Below are positions 9,664-21,664 of a DNA stretch of 64,000 bases, piece after piece (positions within the stretch are counted from its first letter, which is position 1; every line of letters starts with the position of its first letter). The notes below the pieces were generated by a model. The model saw nothing but the letters and a program-made list of their open reading frames with translations. It ran no database searches and was not told the DNA's origin. A program made the translations under genes and the position numbers. The DNA comes from Hordeum vulgare subsp. vulgare. Its lineage: Eukaryota > Streptophyta > Magnoliopsida > Poales > Poaceae. The stretch covers positions 211,246,741 to 211,310,740 of the forward strand of contig NC_058518.1 in NCBI RefSeq assembly GCF_904849725.1. The letters are read 5' to 3'.

Positions 9664-12228
9664 TCAGGAGGAGCCGTCGCCGCCGGATGCCCCGTCTTTG
9701 GGGGACTCGTCGTCGGCAGGAGAAGCGTCGTCTTCCTTATCGGCTTCAGCAGCATCTGGAGATGAAGGAGCTGCGACGCAGGGGAACCTCTTCTCCAACG
9801 CATCCATGGGGCCTTTCACCGCCTCCGCAGCGTTGTGGTGGGCCTCAGTGGGGACCGGTAGAATCATTGATCCGAGGTCAAATCCCGGCTCGCAAAGGTG
9901 AAGGGGCTGAAAACGCGTGTCGTAGCCGCGAAGAAGATGTCGCGACACTCGCTGTCCAAGATCTTGTCCACGTGGACGACGGCGTTCTCCAATGCCACGG
10001 CGAGCTCCGCCTCAAGCGCGGTGAAGCCGCCCTCTGGGTCGCCAGAGGCTCGTCGAACCCTCCCGGCAGAAGGAGCGGAGCGTCGTGTGAAGCTGGAGCT
10101 CAACATCAGCGAAGCTGACGAGCTCCGCGACCTTCTTCCTCTTGGCCGCAGCGAGGGCTTCCCCCAGGGCATGAAGGAGGGCCTTCCTCGAGGCGGCCTC
10201 CTTCTCCTGTTCATCCAAGCGTGCCTTCTTGGCGCCTTGGCGATTCTCCTCCTGGGATAGCTCTTCTTCCCGGGCGGCAAGCTTGCCCTCGCGGGCCGTG
10301 AGTTCTTCCTCCCGCATGCGACGCAACTCGAAAAGCCTGGTATGTTCTTCTTGGAGGGCCTTCAGGTGATCCTCCCTCTTTGAAGAGTTTTGTGGCCGCG
10401 GCGGCTCCTTCATCGACTCCTCGCACGCGGCGCGGGCGGCCTTGGCCTCCTTCTCGCCGTTCGTCATCGCAACCGCGACCTTCCCCAAAGCGGGGAAGGC
10501 CCTGTTTAGGATGTTGTGGGTGTACACCAAAGTCCTGTGCATCTCCTCCTGTGGAGCCTCTAGAGCTTCCCCGGGCGGTATCGTTAGGAAGGCATCATTG
10601 CTAGGGGCAGAGGGCTCTTATGGTTTCCTGGAGGTCGCAGGCATTGGCGCATCAGCGGGCTGAGGGCCATCCAGAGCTTGCCCCTGGGGCAACAGTGTTA
10701 CCATGACCGCCTTAGGACGCTTCGGGGGCTCGGGTGCGCGATGATCAAGTCTTGGGAGGTCGCCGCGCGAGCCTTCCCGTCTCCATCGGCTGGCGGCGAT
10801 GGGTTGGAGAGGGCCGGCGGTGCATCAGGATTCGCCTTCGGCTTGATGCATGTCTTCTTCCTCTTCGCCCTCGGCGAGACGACGCCCCTAGACATCAGGC
10901 AAAATAGGGAATCAGCCAAGCGCGGACTACAGATGTGCATGGCGTGCCAAGACAAGTGACTCACTCTTCAGGGTCAATCCACCTCTTCCTCTTCACCGCC
11001 CCCGTGCCAGTGGGAGCAACAAGGCCCCCCACGGAGGGGGCGAGCCCGACGCCTCAGGCTTTCCACCGGCAAAGGCGGGATGCGCCAAGGATGACCCAGC
11101 CTCGCACTTCTGGTGGGCGAGCATGGACGCGGACCACGTAGCGCGCGGGGTCGACGCGGGTCACCTGGAGGTCCTGGTCGGATGCGAGGAGACCCCCGTG
11201 GAAACCTCACTAGCGGCATCATCATTTGCAAGCTCGCGCAGAAGGACGACATGTGCCGGGAGAGCCGCGCTCGCCGGGCAGTCGTCGATGGTCTTCTCTG
11301 AATCCCCCACTGGAGGTGTCGCTAGATGACACCTCTACCGGGCTGGAGCCCTCGGCTAGGAGGAGCCCCCGCTCATCAAAGACAGGCAGACCGGCGATCA
11401 CGTCGGCTCGGTCGTCAAGACAGTACATCTCAGCTCCTCAGTGGGGAGGTCCTGGGACCAGATCCTGACCTCGTCGTCACCAATGCAGTAGTCCCACAGG
11501 GCCCTGGAGTGGGCCTGAAGGGTCGCCAGGCGCTACGCCAAGAATTCCTTCACTATCATCCCACCGGTCAGCCTCTTGGCGCTGATGTAGTGGGAGAAGC
11601 GCTCCAGGACGGGCGCGGCCTGAGGGTCGGAGAGCTTTGCTGAGCTCCATGCGGAAGTCTTCTCCGGCAGCCCCTTGGGCTCCTCCAACCGAGGGTTGGC
11701 ATCCTTGAGGCTCATGAGAATCCAACGTGGCCTGAAGTTTTCTGCCTTCTTCTCGGCCTTCAGGAGAAGATTGCCGCTCTGGTCCGCCACGAAGGAGACG
11801 CATGCGAACGAATGGGCACCGTCATGCAGGCACATGCTGAAGAAATGGCGGAAGAGGGCCACTAAAGGCCGCACACCCACGAAGGCTTCAAATTTTAAAG
11901 CAAAGACGGACAGGAGCAAGACAGAGTTGGGCTGGAGGTGAAGAACTTGGATCCCATAGTGGTTCAGGATGGCGGTGAAGAACTGGGAGAAAGGCGGCAC
12001 TAGCCAGGCACAGACGCTGTGGAGGAACAAGGAGTATAACACCTTCAACGCGGGCCGCTTCTCCATGGCGCCAGGCTAGATCGGGGTCTGCCCGTGCTCG
12101 TTGGACTCGGTCGCAGTCCATAGAAGCACGGGGACGAGATCCATGTCCTTGGAAAGTTCGCACTCCAAGAGCGGTGTAGCCGCAGTAGGACCTTGCGCCT
12201 CTAACTTCTGCTTGCTGGCGGGCGCCAT
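9664..12228 (-). pseudogene. Antisense ORF of a Tat element (copy G-b)
   Basis: Minus strand, opposite to the LTR at 12506. It starts with MAPASKQKLE (ATG near 12228). Next is a domain with VPPFSQFFTAIL and ALFRHFFS (12066-11800), resembling Pfam Transposase_28, 'putative gypsy type transposon'. A long charged coiled coil follows (10542-10012, heptad-like, rich in E, K, A, R), then an acidic Ser/Asp-rich C-terminus ending at 9664. Frame changes between pieces could be introns or damage. Its role is unknown; in Tat elements this extra ORF lies between integrase and 3' LTR. The GYL..F.KVV motif of A and D is absent. Confidence 0.7.
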
Positions 12229-12505
12229 CGCTGGACTGGGAAGGGAGCAGCGCGGCGCTGGATCTGGGAGACGCTGGTTGGAGTCGGAGACCAAGGAGGA
12301 AGAGCAAGTGTGGGGGAAGGAAAGCAATAATGCACCGATACAGTGAGTCGGGTTCCTAAAACTCGGGCAGAGGCAGAAGACAAGGGAGACCCAACATCTG
12401 CCACGTGACTGGCACTGGCTTGGCCCACATGCATTTAGGGCCCGCGGCACCTCAGGCCGCCCCCCGAGGCTTCACCCAGAAGCCAACCCGAGCACGCCAT
12501 GGGCC
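12229..12505 (+). other. Spacer between antisense ORF and G3 LTR
   Basis: Untranslated region whose last ~75 bases match the pre-LTR region at 6306-6380. The LTR start itself (TGTCGGCATTCT) and neighbouring bases are missing here, a deletion of about 28 bases compared with G-a. Confidence 0.5.
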
Positions 12506-13375
12506 TGGGGGTACCCACACCTGCCTACCTGTGGCCCAGGGCTGACCCACTTAGTCAAGCGAACACAACCGAGCGTGGCACCACACAAGGCAAGGCCCTC
12601 GTGAGGGGCCAAGCCTCACAAGGAGGAACGACATCAAGACCCGCAGGGGGGCTCCTTAGGACCCCTCCGGAGTGGCGGATATTCCGAGGCGAGGCCCGGC
12701 TTCAGGAGTCAAGGATGACGGAAGGGAAGTACAGGTGAGCAGCAGACAGCAGGGCAGTGCAGTTTCCCCTTTAGTGCAAAGGGGGCAAGGACGTACCGGG
12801 GTTCCCAAGGCATCTTCCAAAAGGTTTCCTTTGTGGTACAACAAGGCCGTCGCCGCCCGCCAGCAGGGCATACATCATTCCCGGGCCCGTCCCTGTAGTG
12901 CACGCAGCGACTTTGCACGCGAAGACCACCTTTGGGTGGGGGAGCATGTTCCCCTATTCCCCTTCAAAATTGTCCACTTTGGGATCCATTCCTGCCAAAA
13001 CGATAAGGGAAGAGGGCCTGGGCCGCCACTATATATAGAGGATAGGTTGCTCCGTAGAAAGCCCCCCCCCCCCGATTCGTTGGTTCACCCACTTGCACCG
13101 CGCAAAGCCGCGCAGCCTCCGGAGGCTCCGGAGCATTGTACTAGTTCATCCACCCACCTCCGGGAGAGGCAATCCACAATTGCAGGAGTAGGGTATTACG
13201 CTTCCCACCGGCCCGAACCTGGGAAAACTGCTATGTTCTGTGTGTTCCTCCCCATCGAGTGAGTTCTCTGCCGTGTCCCTCGAGTAGCGAGCTAGGTGAG
13301 GCGAGCTAGTGGGAGATCTTCGCACACGCCCCTGAGTTCGAATCTTTACGGTTTTGCGGAGCCCGAAATCCGACA
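12506..13375 (+). repeat. G-family LTR, 3' copy
   Basis: Aligns with 6405-7254 to the very end (AAATCCGACA). The first ~20 bases are deleted. TATA box at 13030-13037. A run of 11 C at 13063-13073 replaces the G/C-mixed stretch of the other copy. Followed by CCATA, a 4/5 match to CCATC before the first G LTR. Confidence 0.75.
13030..13037 (+). promoter_or_regulatory. TATA box of G3 LTR
   Basis: TATATATA in the same context (AGAGGATAGGTT follows) as the box at 6914. Confidence 0.55.
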
Positions 13376-13378
13376 CCA

Positions 13379-16300
13379 TAAGTAGGTAAGTTACAAAAAG
13401 CTAGTTTTGAGTGCAATCGCATGCTCATTCAACTTGTAAAAGCATGCATCAACAGGCTTCAAATATCCGTATGAACAAGTTATAGATAACAATGTAAGAA
13501 GGGGTCGAATATATCTTGGTCAATCATCATGTCAAGTCATATGACTTATCTCCAGTATCATCTTTCTCACACACACACACAAAGTTTGTGAAAACATCTG
13601 GACATAGTCTAAGCAAGACCACCAATAGTCTATGACGATGCACACAACTATTCAAATAGTTTTATACTCGACAAAGGTTGCACACTTTAGCCACACGACT
13701 CGGGAAACTTTCGTGGCAATCCATGACTCACGGTATTTTCCATACCCGAGGTAAGTACCTCAACATTGCCATTCCCATGATGATACTAACAAACCATCCC
13801 TCGTCATGTAAATCACAAGTATCATCCACAAGGGCATGCAACGGTGTGCCTGATGTCTATGAGAACATGCCAAGGTCGTCCTTTTTGGCATGACCCCGTA
13901 TTCATAGTGATCATGCCAATCCCGCCACTAGCAATGCGGGCTTTCCGCTAGTACTGACCAATAATCAACAATGCCCCATCCCATAAGGGATATCATGGTC
14001 GTGGATGTAACGTTGGGATGGTCAGCACATCTTAAATATAATCTATTTTCCAAACCAGACACTCACTTGCCTTGGTGCACCACTTCTTTCTCATATGGTT
14101 ACCTAGCTCAACATCATCTCCCTCGGGCATTTGTTGCACCCGTTGGGGTTTTTGGAAGTCTTTTGATATACCATTGTTTCTAATACCATGCATAATCATG
14201 TCCCGCTTTCGTAGCAACTACTTAGCATCCTAACTTTTTCCCACCCGCACAACCCTCATTGGAGGGTAGGATCATTCTCGGTGCAAGCATCAACGAGGAA
14301 AGTGTCGTCGGTAACCCACCTCGAGGGTCCCTAATTCATGATTCAATGCAACAGAGCAAAGTGCTATATGACATACATAAAAATAGTTTCTTAGACACGG
14401 TCAAAGGGCTGCTTGCTTGGATCAGCAAAGTCTCCGATGTATTCAAAGTCTTATGGTCCAACTCCTTCGGGAACAACGAAATCTTTCAACGTGATAATAA
14501 CGGGCAAACATAAGACCACGACAAAAACAGGGAACATATAACACTCAGGAAAATGTCAACCGGTTTTCTTAAAACAATAGGGTGAATCTTAGTTTTGTAA
14601 AAATTATTTGGTTTTGGTCTGGGGATGTAAAATGTAATAGAAAGCATTTTAAAAGAGGCTATAAATGCTTAAAATAGTGTTTAAATAAACATAGTGTATA
14701 AAACTTTTTCGAAAAATTGCACAAGTTGCATCATTAGTTATCTTAGGATTTTACAAGAATTTAGGAGGTGGAATTTTTAAATATGGACAAACAATTAAAG
14801 ATGTGGAAGTTTTTCAAAACTACTTGAAAAGGAAAAAAGAAAAAGAGCCACCCAGGATGGCCGAGAATAGGGTGTAGATGGGCCAGCACAAAGCCTTCCT
14901 TGTCTAGGGGCAAACCGACGAGTGTGGGACCTGCTTTCAAACCTGGCTGGGGGGGCCCAGGCTGCAAGCGGCCCTGAGAGGAGGGGAGAGAGGGGAGAGT
15001 ATGACATGCGGCCCCCACCTGTCATCTCTAAGCCCATGACCGGGGAGGCCGGAGGACCTCACCAACAACGATTTTGGCGACGGCTAGGCGAGCAGGTGGC
15101 AGAAATCGAGTAGGGTGTCGTCGCGTATTGGCTGGAGGTGGTTATGGTCACCAGAGACGGCGGAGCTCTGCTTGAGGTCAAATCGATTGCTCTGTGCACC
15201 GATAAACAAGGGAAGGGGAGGGAATTCGTCATATGAGCATGGGGGAAACGAGGCAAAGGATAAGAGCATCGGGGGAGGCCTATACACAGAGATCAAAGGA
15301 TAAGGCAAAGGATAAAAGCGGTGGAGCTCTGGTCCAATCCGAGCACACGGGCCTTCGGGGGTCCAATGGATGGTATCGGAACTCGAATGGAAGGAGGAGG
15401 GATGATCCAAGGGGGAGATGGGCTCGTAGAGGCCTTATATAGGTGGCCCATGGTCCATCGCACACTTGTGCGCCAATTTGGATACAACCCATGCTGGAGG
15501 GCATGGGGCCGAGCGGGGGCGAGTCTGGCATCTACGAGGATGCGGTATATCCCTAGGGAAAGGAAGATATAGGAAGGGGGAGTGGATGAGGCCATAGAGC
15601 GTGTGAGGCTGCTCACTTGTCGGCTCAGGGAGCATCAGCAAGCGTTGCACGAGTAGATGAGAAGAGAGGGGAGAGGAGGCTAAGAGAAATATGGGTAAGA
15701 GGAAGGAGAGGTAGAAATGGCGATGGTCCTAACTATTTAGAGGTATAATTGAGGTGTTTTACCCAACTCCATGATTGACTCTTGGCCCAAAATTCTTACT
15801 GTGGGGTTTAATGTGACTGGTAGGGGCTGTAGTAAAAAGATGGGGTGGAGGAGAATGGAGGAAGGGGTGAAAATAGGGCTTTTACCAAATCACCGGAATC
15901 TGTTTGTTGAGTGTTTGGGAAAGATAAATTTTCCACTTGCAATGAGATTTAATAGGATCAAATGATGGGTTAGAACAAGAGTGATCACAAGGTTTGAGCC
16001 TATTTGAAGAAATATGGTAATGTAAAGATGGAAAATCCTATAAATGAACAAAATGAGGTTCTACAGATTTACCCATATAGAACCATTCCTCATAATGCAC
16101 ATCTTGGTGTGGAGGCATTATTTAGTAACTAGAACATGTACAAAAAGTTTGGGATTAATGGGGAAAACTTGGTAATGTACAATTGATCAAATCTGGTTTT
16201 GGACAAACAGGGTTTTCGAATATTTTTGTGAATCAAATCCATTTGGATTGAGATGAAACTTCACAATATCATCACATATATCACGTCTTACTTTTTACAA

Positions 16301-16860
16301 TTTTATTTTTAATATTTTGAACATGACCATGTGTTGAACCTCTTATATATGGAAAATATATTTCCACTTAGTTTCCCTAAATTTTCTCAAATATTTTTTA
16401 AGCATAAAAATAATTGTCCTATATAAAAGACTATTTGTATCCGCATAAAAAGGTATTTAAATAAAATAAGGAAATCACTTTTAAAATAATTATTTTGTGG
16501 TTTTGGAAAGTATGTTTGATAATAGGATCAAAATAAAATATTTGGGGCAACACATTTGTGATAATTTGAGGACTTGTGGTACAAACCTCAATTCAGGGGG
16601 TTTTGAATGTTTAAGTTAAATAAGTGCCTTTTAGTGAAAATAATGTTTTATAAAAATAGTTTTAGGTCCAATACACATGGCATGGTCATCGAGCAAAGAT
16701 GTGGGGCAATAAGATGTGTCTTGAGAGGAGGAGAATTTTTGTAATTAAAAACCCAAATAAGCAAGGAAGCAAACTACAACTAATTCAAGCATCTCAAGCA
16801 CACCAAAAAGTTTAATTTGGTTCCAAGTTTTATAAGGTCATAGCATAGCAACGTGGTACA
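13379..16860 (-). repeat. 5' LTR of F1, long Tekay-like LTR truncated at its 3' side
   Basis: Inverse of the plus-strand LTR at 17997 onward: the minus start near 16860 (TGTACCACGTTGCTATG) matches TGTCACGTTCTATG at 17997, and homology runs through the AT-rich U3, the TATA region and into the long downstream part. It stops at 13379, about 430 bases short of the LTR end seen at 716 and 24937. The stretch 14520-16860 contains no gene; frames at 14761-15616 and similar are chance reading of LTR DNA. Confidence 0.7.
15435..15441 (-). promoter_or_regulatory. TATA box of F1 5' LTR
   Basis: Minus strand TATATAA within CCTATATAAGGCC; the equivalent in the F2 LTR is TATATATA at 19690. Confidence 0.5.
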
Positions 16861-17252
16861 ACACACGGCCCGACACTCCCCGGCAAGGACTACCTCTCCT
16901 TTTGTATCGTCCACCCAGCTACCTTCTATTCATGTGACAAGCCGCAAGACGGGTGTCGTTAAAGTGACTCCATGCGTGTGACCAGGTCCACCTAACCGCT
17001 TGCCCATTCGAAACCTCACTAATGTTGACAATCGGCCCGATGAGGTGGAGCGGCGGAGATCTGGAGGGGTCTTGTCGGACGTGGTTGGTGTATGGTTATC
17101 GTCCTCCCAGTAAGGTGGTTTGTCTGTGTCTTGGCTTTAGTCTTCGCTCGTTGTAGTACAACGTCTGGAGCTGGTTGGCAAGGTCTTGTCGGGTCGGGGT
17201 CATAGGTTCATGCGTACAAGTCTGGGTACGAAAGACCCATATTTTAGAACAC
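16861..17252. other. Unassigned 390-bp segment
   Basis: Lies between the end of the F1 LTR and the first recognisable integrase codons of F2. No LTR, tandem repeat or recognisable coding sequence is seen on either strand. It could be the remnant of the site into which F1 inserted, or unrecognised pol of F2. Confidence 0.4.
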
Positions 17253-17985
17253 CGACAGGAGCCAAATGGGAAGGTTTCTTACCCTTTTTCATGTTCTCCT
17301 ACAACAAGAACTACGAGTTCAACCATCAGATGGCACCGTTTGTGGTGTTCTACAAACGTAAATGCCGATCTCCCATCAACTGGTCACAAATCGGAGAAGT
17401 CGTAATCTTTGGACTAGATATCCTCCGCGAAGCAGATGAGCAAGTTCAACTTGTCACAAAACGTCTAGAGACTGCCAAGTAAAGATAGAAGAGCTACACC
17501 CACTCACACCACCGAGACATGAGTTTCTTTGTTGGGGATTATGTCTACCTAGGAGTCACACCTCTCAAGGGAACCAAGCGCTTCCACGAGAAAGGAAAGC
17601 TCGCTCCAAGATATATCGACCCCTTCAATTCCACCAACAAACGAGGAGAAGTGGCCTACCAACTAGTGCTACCTTCCAAACTACAATGTTTTCGATGTTT
17701 ATCAACTAGTGGTTCGAAGTTCCCAACCACCCCGATCTCTACTAGGACATCAATCATCAATCCATCGACCTTCAGCCAGACCTCACTTATCGTGAGAAGC
17801 CAGTTTGCATCTTGGATGAATCTGAACTTTTCACCCGAAGCGGCACCATCAAGTACTTCAAGGTCCAGTGGAGCAACCACACTGAAGCAAAAGCAACCTC
17901 GGAGTGTGAACACTACCTTAAATCTGAGTTCCCTTATCTCTTTAGCACCTACCTAAGGAATCTCGGGGGCGAGATAATAGTAAGG
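17253..17985 (+). pseudogene. Integrase C-terminus with chromodomain, element F2
   Basis: Plus-strand pieces follow the C-terminal path of chromovirus integrase: MAPFVVFYKRKCRSPINW then READEQVQLV (17330-17460), a GDYVYL...KGKLAPRYIDPF GPY/F-type module (17534-17625), and a chromodomain-like end, GTIKYFKVQWSNHTEAKAT (about 17846-17902). Chromodomains of this clade are thought to steer integration into heterochromatin. The catalytic DDE core is absent: the element is truncated on the left. Stops and a frameshift between 17480 and 17812 make it a relic. The polypurine stretch AGTAAGGGGGGTAAG (about 17980-17994) precedes the LTR. Confidence 0.8.
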
Positions 17986-19689
17986 GGGGTAAGTCTGTCA
18001 CGTTCTATGTTTGAACCACTTTGCTGTGTTATGAGTTTATAAAAAAATGGCCAAACTAAAACTTTTTGTGCTTGTGATGTTTCAATTAATTCATTTCTGC
18101 TTGAAGTGCATGTTTGAGTTTTAAATCACAAAACAGTCTCCTACACTCAGGACTCATCATCTTGCTCCATATCTTTGCCGCATAATCATACCATGTGTAT
18201 AGGATCTAAAACTATTTTTACAAAATATTATTTTAAGCAAAAATAATTTATTAAATTTAATCTTTCAAAAAAACCCTGGATATAGGTTTATACTACAAGT
18301 TCTCAAGTTAGGGTTGACGTCTTGCCCCAAATGTTATATTTGAATCCCGTTATCAAAAATACTTCCCAAAACCACAAAAATATTCTTTTAGAAGTTATTT
18401 TCCTATTTATTTGTATACCTTTTTCTGAAGCCAAAAATGGTCTATTATAGGGAAAATTTATTTTTTGGCTTGCAAAATATTTGAGAAAATTGAGGGAAAC
18501 TCAGGGGACGTATATTTTCCATATATAAGAGTTTTTTCAACACATAGTCGTGTTCAAAATATTGGACAAAACCCACCCAAACCATTTCTTCCTATTTCAA
18601 TTATTTGAAATATTATTCAAATAATTTCAGGAAAATTATAGTTAGTCGCACATAATATATGTGATTATCTTGCCAACTTTCATCTTAATCCGAATTGTTT
18701 TGATTCACCAAAATATACCAAAACCATTTGTGTCCAAATCCAAACTTGAACTTTACATTGTCATGTTTCTTATTTTTATCCCAATGTTTGTGGGCATGCT
18801 CTAACCACCAAATAATCCCACCACACCATGTGGAGTATTAGGGGAAATAGTTTTGCATGACTAGTTCTAAAGAAACCCATTTCTGCGCATTTCTAGGGTT
18901 TACCAGGTGTGCATTGTCAACTTTCTTCGAATGGGCTCAAACCTTGTGATCAACCTTATTTGCGCGCACCAATTGACCCTCTTCAATCTCAGAGTAAGTG
19001 GGTAAAGTTATCTTTCCCAAACAACCATCAAACCCCTTCTGGTGAAATGGTAAAAGCCCTGTTTCGACCCCCTCCACTGCTCTCCATGATCTCATATTTT
19101 CTACCATAGTGTCTGCAATGCCTCTTCGATCCCCGGTAATTTTCTCCTGGCCTCAGCTCAATTATGGAGGGGTGCAAACCCCCCTTTAACTCCTCTAGAC
19201 AGCCCCATCTCTCTCTTCTCTTTCTGCTCTCTCACACTCATGGCCATTCCACACCATCCATAGCCACTTTCTAATTGTTTACTCCCGCGAGGGTGTGCCA
19301 AAAGATTTGTCATGCTGACCAAACATATGCTCTGGAGCATATTTAGGATGGCAGAGGTATGACCTCGTGCCCTGCCCGTGCCCTAGCGACCTCAGGCCTA
19401 CCCCTTGCGCCAGTTGAGGTGCCTTGGTGTTCGTAACATGTTGGACTATTGTGCCCCTCCTCTATCTCCCTCTAACAACTCCCCACACGTGTGCCATGTC
19501 CTCCCCTCTCGGCGAATGCATGGCATCGCACGAGTGACCACCAGGGCCAGGCCGTGCCTCTCCTCTCTCTTCTTGCCTACCTAGACGACTCCCACGAGCG
19601 CCCCAGGTATGCCCCCTCCCCCTCTAGCAATAGACAGAGTCGTTGCTGCGGAGGCAAACCGCTCTTTCCATTGTGCATCGCCCTTATCC

Positions 19690-19697
19690 TATATATA
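19690..19697 (+). promoter_or_regulatory. TATA box of F2 LTR
   Basis: TATATATA in TCCTATATATAGCC, followed by pyrimidine-rich sequence typical of the transcription start region of grass LTRs. Confidence 0.6.
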
Positions 19698-21588
19698 GCC
19701 ACCCCCGGGCCTCCTTCTTCCCTTTGGTCCCTCTCTCCTGCTCCCAATCAACCCCCTGCTCCACCCAGTCCTCTCGAGGAGCTCTCGAGCTAGAGATTGA
19801 GCTTGGAGTCCGCCGCATCGGCTCGCAGGAGATCTGTGAGTAGAGAGCTCCTCTCCCACCGGTTTCTTCTCCTTCGACTCTCTCTCGTCGCCCTCACTCA
19901 ATCCACTCCTTCTCCTGCTCGTTTTGCTGCTACGGACGGCCAGACGATCACGTCTCGTATCGCCTCGGCCATGCGACCTCGTCGCCAGTGAACCAGATGC
20001 CCCCTCCAACCATCTCGACCATCACTTGAATGATGGCTCGCCCCCGAGTCCATTTTCGCTGTCGCAAAGCCCTCCCATACCCCCCGTCGTCACCGGTGAG
20101 CTCTCCCACCTCTCTGGTCTCGAGGTCAGGGATGAGAGGCGGGATCGCATGTCATCCGCACTTTTCTCTCACTTCCCCCTTATCTCTCTAGCTACTAGGC
20201 CCCGCCTATCGGGTTTAACCCCAAGCGAGACCGCGTGTTTGGCTCGCCCACGCCTGTTCGACCGACTTGGCTCGCTCGGCCAGCCGATTTGGCCTAGTGG
20301 CCGAGTGACCTTTTTTCTTTTCCTTTTGTGACATTTTTCCAGAAATTCCTTTGGATTAAATTCTTATCCAAATCAAAATATTTCAATTTCAATATTCTAG
20401 TAATATTATAAGCCATTTAATGATGCCACTTGTGCACCATTTGAAAAATAATTTATGCACTATTTTATTTAAAACATTGTTTTAAATATTTAAAGTCTTT
20501 GTTAAAATACTGATTACAATTTAGAACATTTTAAAACCAAAACCTAATATGTTTTACAAAACCAGTATTCACCCTAGTATTTTACAAAAATGGTTTGAAA
20601 TAATTATGAGTGATTTATTTTCTCTGTTTGTGCCGTGGCCTTTTTTTCCCGTTATATTGCGACAATAGATTACATTGTTGACTCAGATCTTGGACGAGAA
20701 GGATTTGAAGACCCCGGGAACTTTGTTGAGCGAGGAAAGCAGCCCATTCGACCATGTCTAAGAAAACATTTAATGCATCGCATATGGCACTTTATTTCGT
20801 CCCATTGAATCATGATGAGTTGGTTACCACCTTGGTGGGATGCCTCCGATATTTTCCTTGTTGATAAGTGCTTTGACATAATTATACTTTATACTTAAAG
20901 TTGTGTGTGTGGTAATTAGATAAGATGCTAGTAGATGGTACGCAAGTGGGACAGGGATATGCATGGTGTTGGAAACAATGGTGTTCTAAAAGACTTTTCG
21001 AAAATCATGCCCGGTGCCACTAATGCCCAAGGGGGATGATGTCGATCTAGGTAGACACTTGGTAAAGAAGTCGTGTACCGAGGCAAGTGAGTGTGTTCTT
21101 TTCAAAAACGGATTGGTTTAAGTTGCGACCATTACTCCAGCCTTACATGTACAACCATGATACTCCTTCTAGGACGGGGATTTGTTGATTACTTTAGTCA
21201 GTACAAGACGTGAGCCCACATTACTACTGGCGGGAGTGATGTGGTCACTTCGATACGTGGTCTTGCCGAAAAGGACGACCATGGTATGTTTTTAAAGACA
21301 CCAGGCACACTGTTGCATGCCCTCGTGGATGATAGCTGTGATATACATCATGAGGGGTGGCACCAACGAGTGGACTCTTTGTTAGTATCATCATGGGAAA
21401 GGAATTGTTCTGGTACTTACCTCGGGTATGAACTATACCGTGAGCCATGGCTTGACACAAAAGTTTCCCGAGTCTTGTGGGTAAAGTGTGCAACCTTTGT
21501 TGAGTGGAAAACTAGTTGAATAGCCATGTCTACGGTCAAGGAGAGTTGGATGACTACTCTTGGGCTACGTCCATTCTTTGAAAACTTG

Positions 21589-21618
21589 GTGTGTGTGTGT
21601 GTGTGTATGTGTGTGGGG
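21589..21618 (+). repeat. TG microsatellite in F2 LTR
   Basis: Long (TG)n tract interrupted by TATG and followed by a G run. The same LTR position has short CA tracts at 1333-1344 and 13570-13581 on the opposite strand. Confidence 0.9.
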
Positions 21619-21664
21619 GGGAGACGACACTTGAGCTAAGTCAGATGAGTTGGCATGATGATTG

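Larger units (their letters stand above)
3559..13375 (+). mobile_element. Composite Tat-lineage Gypsy cluster G (two or more elements)
   Basis: Three plus-strand LTR copies of one family lie at 3559-4011, 6381-7254 and 12506-13375, with antisense ORF remnants before the second and third. Flanks of the outermost pair are CCATC (3554-3558) and CCATA (13376-13380), a 4/5 match that may be the original target-site duplication. Two antisense-ORF plus 3'-LTR units in a row mean at least two G elements, with other LTRs (H, I) between them. No gag or pol was found. The order of events is inference; the LTR homology is plain in the sequence. Confidence 0.55.
716..16860 (-). mobile_element. Tekay-like Gypsy LTR retrotransposon F1, internally deleted, hosting nested elements
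   Basis: Assembled from a minus-strand LTR piece (716-2278), a broken gag (2279-3364), leader (3365-3553) and a long minus-strand LTR (13379-16860). The two LTR pieces are homologous to each other and, inverted, to the plus-strand LTR at 17997-24937. Pol and the first part of the 3' LTR are missing: gag is fused to LTR sequence near 2278. The last ~430 bases of the 5' LTR and the primer site are also missing beside the nested cluster 3554-13375. Flanking bases CTCCC (711-715) and ACACA (16861-16865) do not match, so no target-site duplication supports the ends. Confidence 0.6.

Noticed and set aside
13063..13073. Poly-C tract as a functional element
   Set aside because: A run of 11 C in one LTR copy replacing G/C-rich sequence in the sister copy; best explained by slippage.
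12672..13262. Plus-strand 196-codon frame within the G3 LTR
   Set aside because: Lies inside an LTR; the homologous LTR at 6381 does not keep the same protein, so it is chance.
14520..21660. Large inverted repeat as a foldback transposon
   Set aside because: The inverted arms (13379-16860 and 17997-21660) are two LTRs of one Gypsy family in opposite orientation, each with its own element context, not terminal repeats of a single DNA transposon.
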